Source: Bacteroidota bacterium
Lineage (GTDB): Bacteria > Bacteroidota > Ignavibacteria > UBA10030
Reading direction: 5' to 3'
NCBI GenBank assembly: GCA_003453835.1
Contig: DMMN01000237.1
Coordinates: forward strand, 1-5,290
DNA length: 5,290 nucleotides
Numbering within the stretch: position 1 is the stretch's first letter; each line of letters begins with the position of its first letter. Position numbers and translations under genes: made by a program. Below, piece by piece: positions 1 through 5,290 of this stretch. A model generated the notes under the pieces. It ran no database searches. It was not told the origin of the DNA and saw only the letters and a list, made by a program, of their open reading frames with translations.

Positions 1-1293
1 GAAAGCGGCGGTCACAGTGATCCGGTTGCTCCCGTACTGCTGGGACTGATCGTGATTCTCGTAGCGGCCAAAATCGGAGGCGAGATCCTTGAGCGTCTTG
101 GGCAACCTGCAGTGTTAGGGGAACTCCTCGGCGGCGTCGTCCTGGGCAATCTGGTTCTTCTGAATCCTGCTTGGAGCTTCTTTGAACCGCTCCGCGCTGG
201 CGTGATTCAGGAAAACTGGGCGGTTGTACTCGACAGTCTCGCCCGCCTTGGTGTCATCATTCTCCTCTTTGAAGTCGGATTGGAATCGACCGTGCGAGGG
301 ATGATAAACGTCGGTGCCTCCTCAGTGCTTGTTGCAGCACTTGGGATCATCGCGCCATTTATTCTAGGCTTTGGCGTAAGCTGGCTTTTCATTAAGGAGC
401 TCCCAGTTGAGCTCGCTGCGAAAGTGCCTGCCGGTTTCAGCCTAAACTACGTCCACATGTTCTTGGGTGCGGTCTTAGGTGCGACCAGTGTGGGGATAAC
501 CGCGCGCGTCTTCAAGGACCTCGGCAAACTGCAGTCGAAAGAAGGGCAGATCATTCTGGGTGCAGCAGTGATCGATGATGTCCTTGGATTAATCATACTC
601 GCTCTTGTCGCCGCAGTCATAAACGCGGCCGAGATGGGACAGCCGATAGAAATCGGCGTCCTGGTGCGCTTGATCGGCGTGGCGATCCTCTTTCTCGGCG
701 GCTCATTGGCGCTCGGCTCTATCGTCGTCCCCAGAATGATGAACCGGTTGGCCAAACTGCGCACAGCCGATATGATGCTGATTTCGTCGTTGATCTTCGC
801 GTTTCTGTTGTCCTATCTTGCTCATGCGGCCGGAATGGCCGCAATTGTCGGGGCGTTTGCTGCCGGATTGATTTTAGAGGAGGTGCACTTCCTGGGTTTT
901 CGTGAAGGGATGAAGATTGAGCAGTTGTTGAAACCCGTCGCCGCATTTTTGGTGCCGATCTTCTTCGTTGTCGTGGGAATTCAAGTCCGGCTTGAGACGT
1001 TTGCGGACCTTTCCCTTCTCGGAGTTGCCTGCGGGATCACCCTCGCCGCCATTATCGGCAAACAAGCCTGTGGTCTAGGGGTTCTGGAAAAAGGTGTAGA
1101 TCGTCTAACGGTTGGCATTGGCATGATTCCACGTGGTGAAGTGGGTCTCATTTTCGCCAGCATTGGCAAGAACCTGGGGGTTCTTGACGACGCTGTTTTT
1201 TCGGCAGTCGTGATTATGGTAATTGTGACAACGCTGATGACCCCACCGCTGTTGAAGTTCACTTTGGCGCGTTGGGAAAAACGTACCAACTGA
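1..1293 (+). CDS. CPA2-family cation:proton antiporter, 5'-truncated by window edge
   Basis: This is a membrane Na+(or K+)/H+ exchanger of the monovalent cation:proton antiporter-2 family (NapA/KefB-like); 430 residues are visible. The frame is open from base 1, so the true start lies upstream. A GTG at 52 is in frame but would cut into the first helix, so I reject it as the start. In visible numbering, family motifs are GELLGGVVLGN (about 40-50), LLFEVGLE (88-95), the unwound-helix motif GATSVGITARVF (160-171), the ion-site IDDVLGL with adjacent Asp192-Asp193, GAFAAGLIL (284-292) and PRGEVGLIFA near 377-386. The double Asp is known in electrogenic exchangers such as NapA and NhaA, so electrogenic exchange is a reasonable inference. 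The protein ends shortly after the last helix (ARWEKRTN), with no KefB-type RCK/TrkA-N regulatory domain. It appears to be cotranscribed with the next gene, 27 bases downstream. The ion cannot be assigned. Confidence 0.93.
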   Translation, partial: ESGGHSDPVAPVLLGLIVILVAAKIGGEILERLGQPAVLGELLGGVVLGNLVLLNPAWSFFEPLRAGVIQENWAVVLDSLARLGVIILLFEVGLESTVRGMINVGASSVLVAALGIIAPFILGFGVSWLFIKELPVELAAKVPAGFSLNYVHMFLGAVLGATSVGITARVFKDLGKLQSKEGQIILGAAVIDDVLGLIILALVAAVINAAEMGQPIEIGVLVRLIGVAILFLGGSLALGSIVVPRMMNRLAKLRTADMMLISSLIFAFLLSYLAHAAGMAAIVGAFAAGLILEEVHFLGFREGMKIEQLLKPVAAFLVPIFFVVVGIQVRLETFADLSLLGVACGITLAAIIGKQACGLGVLEKGVDRLTVGIGMIPRGEVGLIFASIGKNLGVLDDAVFSAVVIMVIVTTLMTPPLLKFTLARWEKRTN

Positions 1294-1310
1294 GAATAAC
1301 GATACGAATA

Positions 1311-1316
1311 GAGGTG
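1311..1316 (+). promoter_or_regulatory. Ribosome binding site of the GNAT-nitrilase gene
   Basis: GAGGTG sits 4 bases before the ATG at 1321, inside the 27-base gap after the antiporter stop. It is a good Shine-Dalgarno match and supports this start. No promoter or terminator-like hairpin is visible in the gap, which favours read-through from gene 1. Confidence 0.7.
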
Positions 1317-1320
1317 CCCT

Positions 1321-2862
1321 ATGTCTGAAATCGATTTGAAGGCTTTCGAGAAGAGCATTGTCGTGCGCCCGCTGAACCTAGAAGATTACGAACTGGTCGT
1401 GGGGCTGCAATTGAAGTGCTTTCCAGGCATGCCTACATGGACCAGGGAGCAGTTTGCGAGCCAGGTGACGATCTTTCCCGAAGGGCAAATTGGGGTTGAA
1501 TACCAGGGCCGCCTTGTGGCATCGTCTAGCAGCCTCATCCTTGATTTCAATCTTTACTCCGAATGGCACAGTTGGCGTGACATTGCCGATGGCGGATATA
1601 TTCGAAACCATACTCCGACAGGCGATACACTGTATGGGATTGAGATAATGGTCGACCCCGAGTACAGAGGTTTGAAGCTTGCTCGACGCCTGTACGAAGC
1701 ACGAAAAGATCTCTGTCGACGAAAGAACCTCATGAGGATCATCCTTGGGGGCCGCATTCCCGGCTTCAGCAAACACGCAGATCAGATGTCCGCCCGCGAA
1801 TATGTCGACAAGGTGATCAACAAGACACTGATCGATCCCGTGCTCACCGTTCAAATTTCAAACGGGTTTGTGCTGAAGCGCCTTATCCCAAACTACCTCA
1901 CAACGGACAAAGACTCGATGGGATATGCGACGTTTTTGGAGTGGTTCAATTTGGATTATGTTCACGACCCCGCGCGGATCTTTATCCGCACAATTCCCGT
2001 GCGTATTTGCGCAGTTCAGTATCAGATGAGGGCGCTCAAAAGTTTCGACGAGTTTGCCGACCAGACGGAGTACTTCGTTGATGTCGCCTCCGATTATAAA
2101 AGCGATTTTGTCCTCTTCCCGGAAATCTTCACGACGCAGCTCCTCTCGTTCCTCCCTGTGCAACGTCCAGGTCTTGCTATGCGCCAACTTTCCGAATTCA
2201 CGCCGCAATACCTCGAGCATTTTTCCCGGATGGCGGTCAAATACAACATCAACATTATCGGAGGAAGTCACTTCACCCTCGAGAATGAGCATCTCTACAA
2301 TATCTCATATCTGTTTCGTCGAGACGGAACGCTCGGGAAGCAATACAAGCTTCACATTACGCCGAATGAAAAACGCTGGTGGGGTGTTGAGCCGGGCGAA
2401 AGGCTCGAGATCCTGGACACCGACAGGGGAAAAATCGCCATCTTGATTTGTTACGACATCGAGTTCCCTGAGTTGGCAAGAATCGCCGTTGAGCAAGGGG
2501 CACAATTGATTTTTGTGCCTTTCTGCACAGACGAACGATACGCCTACCTCCGCGTTCGATATTGTGCGCAGGCCCGCTGTGTTGAGAATCATGTCTACGT
2601 CGCGATCGCCGGCAGCGTTGGGAATCTCCCTTCTGTAGAGAATCTTGATATCCATTATGCGCAATCGGCGATCTTCACTCCCTCTGACATCCCCTTTACG
2701 CGAGATGCCATTCAAGCGGAGGCAACGCCCAATGTCGAGATCGTTATTGTCGATGATGTGGACCTGGAACTTCTCAAGAAACATCGCCAATCGGGGAGTG
2801 TTCTCAACTGGCAGGATCGCCGTACTGACCTCTATGAAGTCAAGTTGAAAAAGGAATTGTGA
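1321..2862 (+). CDS. Bifunctional GNAT N-acetyltransferase / carbon-nitrogen hydrolase (nitrilase superfamily) fusion
   Basis: This is a predicted soluble cytoplasmic two-domain enzyme of 513 residues with no signal peptide or membrane helix. Residues about 11-212 form a RimI/GNAT-like domain; the acetyl-CoA-binding motif A is near 107-128 ([20 protein letters not shown]). Residues about 226-508 form a nitrilase-superfamily domain, whose members hydrolyse non-peptide C-N bonds. Its triad is Glu268 (in LFPEIF), Lys343 (in YKLH) and Cys377 (in [10 protein letters not shown]), with Glu350 a candidate for the extra conserved Glu. The C-terminal [11 protein letters not shown] is typical of this subgroup. 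The architecture matches the RimI-fused nitrilase subgroup that includes B. subtilis YhcX, also about 513 residues from memory. The physiological substrate of this subgroup is not known to me, so neither the amide nor the acetyl acceptor is assigned. Motif A is degenerate: RGLKLA in place of the usual RGxGxG/A. The ATG follows a good ribosome binding site. The gene lies between an antiporter and an MFS permease, suggesting it processes a transported compound (inference). Confidence 0.93.
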   Translation: MSEIDLKAFEKSIVVRPLNLEDYELVVGLQLKCFPGMPTWTREQFASQVTIFPEGQIGVEYQGRLVASSSSLILDFNLYSEWHSWRDIADGGYIRNHTPTGDTLYGIEIMVDPEYRGLKLARRLYEARKDLCRRKNLMRIILGGRIPGFSKHADQMSAREYVDKVINKTLIDPVLTVQISNGFVLKRLIPNYLTTDKDSMGYATFLEWFNLDYVHDPARIFIRTIPVRICAVQYQMRALKSFDEFADQTEYFVDVASDYKSDFVLFPEIFTTQLLSFLPVQRPGLAMRQLSEFTPQYLEHFSRMAVKYNINIIGGSHFTLENEHLYNISYLFRRDGTLGKQYKLHITPNEKRWWGVEPGERLEILDTDRGKIAILICYDIEFPELARIAVEQGAQLIFVPFCTDERYAYLRVRYCAQARCVENHVYVAIAGSVGNLPSVENLDIHYAQSAIFTPSDIPFTRDAIQAEATPNVEIVIVDDVDLELLKKHRQSGSVLNWQDRRTDLYEVKLKKEL

Positions 2863-2872
2863 GCTTTCGAGC

Positions 2873-2877
2873 GAGGA
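2873..2877 (+). promoter_or_regulatory. Ribosome binding site deciding the GTG start of the MFS gene
   Basis: GAGGA lies 6 bases before GTG at 2884, which is ideal spacing. No ATG lies close by in this frame, and the first helix begins about ten residues later. This makes GTG the best start. The site is in the 21-base gap after the fusion-enzyme stop. Confidence 0.7.
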
Positions 2878-2883
2878 CGCGTC

Positions 2884-4107
2884 GTGAATCTGCTCGCAAG
2901 CACAACCGGCCGTAGGATTCTCTTTACGGCGCTTTACGCGGCTGAGGGTGCACCAATTGGGTTCATCTGGTGGGCACTTCCGACAAAACTGCGGGCACAA
3001 GGGATGCCGGTCGACGAGATCACTACCCTCACATCGTTGCTCGTTCTCCCCTGGGTTTTCAAGTTTGTCTGGTCGCCTCTCATCGATTATGTTCGGACGA
3101 AGCGTTGGTCGCTCAAATCCTGGATCATCACGTTTCAGGTATTGATGGGTGGAGCACTTCTGCCGCTGGCAATCATTCCATTCGAGGACGCGGCTATGCT
3201 TCTCTTTCCGTTACTTCTCGCGCATGCTCTGTTCGCCTCCTCACAGGATGCTGCCATCGATGCACTCGCCATTTCGGAGGTTCCTGCCGAGGAGCGCGGA
3301 TCTATCAATGGATGGATGCAAGCGGGAATGCTGGCGGGTCGTTCTCTTTTGGGCGGTGGGCCGCTTGTTGTTGCCGGTCCGATTGGCGATCTGGTAATGA
3401 TGCTTGGCCTCGTGGCAATCATCTGGCTGACTTTGGTTCTTCTTCTTTTCTCTCAGGAGTCGCGATCTGTGGAAACTCGCACAGAAAGCCCCCCGACGCT
3501 CATGTCCAGTCTCAAGACGGCCATCCGAAGACCCTCGACGTGGTGGGGGCTCGCGTTTGCCGGAGTGGCCGGCGCCGCGTTTGAAGGGGTCGGATCGGTC
3601 GCCGGTCCTTTTCTGCTCGACCGAGGATTCACAGCGGAACAGACGGGATTGTTCTTCGCATTCACTGCAGTTGTGGGAATGGCCTTCGGAGCGCTGATGG
3701 GCGGTCACTTCGCCGACAAGTTTGGAACCAGACGAGCGGTCAAGCTCTTTTTGTCATCTACGATCTTCTCTGTCGTTCTTCTCGCCGCGCTCGACGCAGC
3801 GCTGCAATCACCGGTCGCAATCTTCTCGGCGCTTTCCGTTCTCTATGTCGCCATTGGATTGTTCACGGCGTCATCCTACGCACTGTTTATGGAGATTACC
3901 GATCCCCGGCTCGGAGCCACCCAATTTAGCGCGTTCATGGGAATGACGAACGTTTGCGAGTCATGGTCAGCGTTTGCAGTTGGACGTCTCACTGTGTCCT
4001 TCGGCTATCCGGTCGCCTTTGCGGTTATGGGCGCTCTTTCCTTCTGTACATTGCCAATGGTGAGCAAAATCAAGCCGCAGCATTCAGATCCGGGGGGTGC
4101 CTCATGA
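2884..4107 (+). CDS. MFS permease, AmpG/PAT-like
   Basis: This is an inner-membrane major facilitator superfamily transporter of 407 residues, starting with GTG and predicted to have about 12 helices in two halves. The break is the hydrophilic loop near residues 191-218 (QESRSVETRTESPP and following). Features resembling AmpG and the acetyl-CoA-transporter group are LYAAEGAPIGFIWWALP in helix 1 (18-33), LPWVFKFVWSPLIDY (55-69), SSQDAAIDALAIS (119-131) and the ATQFSAFMGM stretch in the C-terminal half (345-354). An MFS motif A version, GGHFADKFGTRRAVK (273-287), begins the loop between the first two helices of the second half. AmpG imports GlcNAc-anhydroMurNAc muropeptides for wall recycling. 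This protein is shorter than E. coli AmpG (about 490 residues) and has diverged, so sugar, peptide or acyl-CoA-like substrates all remain possible. The stop overlaps the next gene's start, implying translational coupling. Confidence 0.88.
   Translation: MNLLASTTGRRILFTALYAAEGAPIGFIWWALPTKLRAQGMPVDEITTLTSLLVLPWVFKFVWSPLIDYVRTKRWSLKSWIITFQVLMGGALLPLAIIPFEDAAMLLFPLLLAHALFASSQDAAIDALAISEVPAEERGSINGWMQAGMLAGRSLLGGGPLVVAGPIGDLVMMLGLVAIIWLTLVLLLFSQESRSVETRTESPPTLMSSLKTAIRRPSTWWGLAFAGVAGAAFEGVGSVAGPFLLDRGFTAEQTGLFFAFTAVVGMAFGALMGGHFADKFGTRRAVKLFLSSTIFSVVLLAALDAALQSPVAIFSALSVLYVAIGLFTASSYALFMEITDPRLGATQFSAFMGMTNVCESWSAFAVGRLTVSFGYPVAFAVMGALSFCTLPMVSKIKPQHSDPGGAS
4092..4099 (+). promoter_or_regulatory. 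Weak G-rich ribosome binding site and ATGA coupling before the second antiporter
   Basis: GGGGGGTG ends 4 bases before the ATG at 4104. The ATG overlaps the TGA of the MFS gene (ATGA, 4104-4107). The G-run is only an approximate Shine-Dalgarno match, so reinitiation by ribosomes finishing the permease probably contributes to expression. Confidence 0.5.
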
Positions 4108-5290
4108 CGACCGAAATCATCTTCATCACGCTGAGTTCTCTTGTCATAATCTCCTATCTGCTTGGGATCCTCAGCCGCTGGACTCACATTCCCTCGGTCT
4201 TGTTGTTACTCGCGATTGGGATCGCGGCACGGCAGACACTCGCTCTGCCGCCGTTCTCAACGGATCTTCTTAATCAGTTCGTTCGATTGCTTGGTGCCGC
4301 AGGACTCGTGATGATTGTGCTGGAGGCCAGCCTTGATTTGAGGATATCGAAGGAAAATGCGCGGTTGGTTTGGAATGCCCTTCTCTCGGCCTTCTTCATT
4401 CTCCTGACGTCGACCGCCCTCGTTGCCCTGGTGATTCATTTTTGGTTTGACACTTCTTGGCGGATCAGTGTCGTCTATGCGATTCCGCTTTCGGTGATTA
4501 GCAGCGCGATTGTTATTCCAAGTGCCGAACATCTCCCTGCAGCCAAACGGGAGTTCGTGGTGTACGAATCCTCGTTCTCCGACATCCTCGGCATTCTTCT
4601 CTTCAATTTTTTCACTCTCAACGAGTCGATCGACACCGGATCGATATTCAATTTCTTCGGTTCCACGGTACTTGCATTAGCTGGATCTCTCGTCGCATCC
4701 GGAGTCTTGCTGTGGCTAGTGTGGAAGATCAATACTCCGGTGAAGTTCTTCCTCCTCTTTGCCGTGCTCTTCCTCTTGTATGCTGCGGGCAAACTCGTTC
4801 ACCTCCCGTCGCTCCTGCTGGTGCTGACTCTGGGACTTGTACTGAACAACATCGACCTCCTCGTACATCCGAAGAACAGCCTGCTCTTCGACCATGCCAA
4901 GCTCAGTCCGATTATCGACCAGTTCAGAGCTTTTACGAGCGAGATCTCTTTCTTCATTCGGACATTCTTTTTCTTGCTTTTTGGATTTTCAATCGAGCTT
5001 TCATCGCTGGTGAGCTCAACCGTCCTGCTCATCGGGTCGGCCATCGTCCTCGCCCTTCTTGTGGTGCGGTATGTCTACTTCAATTATTTCCTCAAGACCA
5101 ATTTGTTTCCCGAGATCCTCTTGATGCCCCGAGGTCTCATAACGATCTTGCTGTTCTACTCGATTCCGGAAACCCAAACGGTTCCTCACTTCGATCCAGG
5201 CATTCTGTTTTTTGTCGTCGTCGCGACAACGATTCTGATGGCCTTGGGTCTCGTGTTATTCAAGGCGCATCCGGTCGGAGATCCCGAATT
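4104..5290 (+). CDS. Cation:proton antiporter (CPA superfamily), 3'-truncated by window edge
   Basis: This is a second membrane cation/proton exchanger. The frame runs from ATG at 4104 to the window end without a stop (395 complete codons, about the usual length of the membrane part, so the end is probably near). It is strongly hydrophobic with about a dozen helices. Recognisable features are the helix-1/2 pattern LLGILSRWTHIPSVLLLLAIGI (19-40), VLEASLDLRIS (72-82), the ion-site region YESSFSDILGILLFN (154-168) with Glu155 and Asp160, FFFLLFGFSIEL (288-299), and MPRGLITILLF (341-351) with the conserved Arg343. Asp160 corresponds to the essential aspartate of NhaP/NapA-like exchangers, but the preceding residue is Ser instead of Asn (CPA1) or Asp (electrogenic CPA2). 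It is clearly not a duplicate of the first antiporter: motifs and spacing differ throughout. The ion, stoichiometry and any C-terminal regulatory domain cannot be determined here. It overlaps the MFS gene by 4 bases, so it belongs to the same operon. Confidence 0.88.
   Translation, partial: MTTEIIFITLSSLVIISYLLGILSRWTHIPSVLLLLAIGIAARQTLALPPFSTDLLNQFVRLLGAAGLVMIVLEASLDLRISKENARLVWNALLSAFFILLTSTALVALVIHFWFDTSWRISVVYAIPLSVISSAIVIPSAEHLPAAKREFVVYESSFSDILGILLFNFFTLNESIDTGSIFNFFGSTVLALAGSLVASGVLLWLVWKINTPVKFFLLFAVLFLLYAAGKLVHLPSLLLVLTLGLVLNNIDLLVHPKNSLLFDHAKLSPIIDQFRAFTSEISFFIRTFFFLLFGFSIELSSLVSSTVLLIGSAIVLALLVVRYVYFNYFLKTNLFPEILLMPRGLITILLFYSIPETQTVPHFDPGILFFVVVATTILMALGLVLFKAHPVGDPE

Noticed and set aside
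52..1293. GTG at 52 as the true start of the first antiporter, with a weak GGGA upstream
   Set aside because: The frame continues open to base 1, and residues 9-17 (APVLLGLIV) continue directly into the first helix, so starting at 52 would remove half of it.
1294..1320. Possible terminator or promoter between the first antiporter and the fusion gene
   Set aside because: There is no inverted repeat or T-run and the gap is too short for a convincing promoter; only a ribosome binding site is supported.
2305..3000. A 231-codon open frame on the minus strand spanning the junction of the fusion-enzyme and MFS genes
   Set aside because: It lies entirely opposite well-supported coding sequence, its translation is rich in Cys, Arg and Asn with no recognisable domain, and it is explained as a shadow of the + strand codons.
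2970..3584. A 204-codon + strand open frame in another frame inside the MFS gene
   Set aside because: The translation is low-complexity, rich in Ser, Arg, Gly and Cys without a helix pattern, while the overlapping frame gives a clear MFS protein.
4257..5044. Minus-strand open frames opposite the last gene
   Set aside because: They are short, basic and featureless, while the + strand frame is continuous for 395 codons with antiporter motifs.

Overview
The window is a compact, fully coding bacterial segment. Four genes lie head to tail on the + strand, with gaps of 27 and 21 bases and one 4-base start/stop overlap, so they very probably form one transcription unit that extends past both window edges. 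I see no RNA gene, insertion sequence, CRISPR array, prophage gene, terminator hairpin or gap over 300 bases. Base composition is moderate and looks even across all four genes, with no sign of a recently acquired patch.

Layout: (1) 1-1293, the 3' part of a CPA2-type (NapA/KefB-like) cation:proton antiporter with an Asp-Asp ion-site motif. (2) 1321-2862, a 513-residue fusion of an N-terminal GNAT acetyltransferase and a C-terminal nitrilase-superfamily amidohydrolase with its Glu-Lys-Cys triad intact; this is the architecture of Bacillus subtilis YhcX. (3) 2884-4107, a 12-helix MFS permease resembling AmpG and the acetyl-CoA-transporter (PAT) group, starting with GTG. (4) 4104-5290, a second, clearly different cation:proton antiporter that runs off the right edge. 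It overlaps gene 3 by ATGA and carries Ser-Asp where gene 1 has Asp-Asp.

How they may work together: two cation/proton antiporters of different type bracket a soluble acetyl-transfer/amide-hydrolysis enzyme and a probable solute importer. One reading (inference) is a small-molecule uptake-and-processing unit embedded in a pH or sodium homeostasis operon: the MFS permease brings in an amide- or amine-bearing compound, the fusion enzyme acetylates and/or hydrolyses it, and the antiporters handle ion balance. The substrate cannot be read from the sequence. A looser stress-response grouping is equally possible.

Organism: a bacterium. The AmpG-like permease and the GNAT-nitrilase fusion would suit a Gram-negative of the Bacteroidota/Ignavibacteria kind, but the phylum cannot be fixed from this window. 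All four genes belong to recognisable families. Nothing here proves a new system, and the gene combination is the most interesting point.
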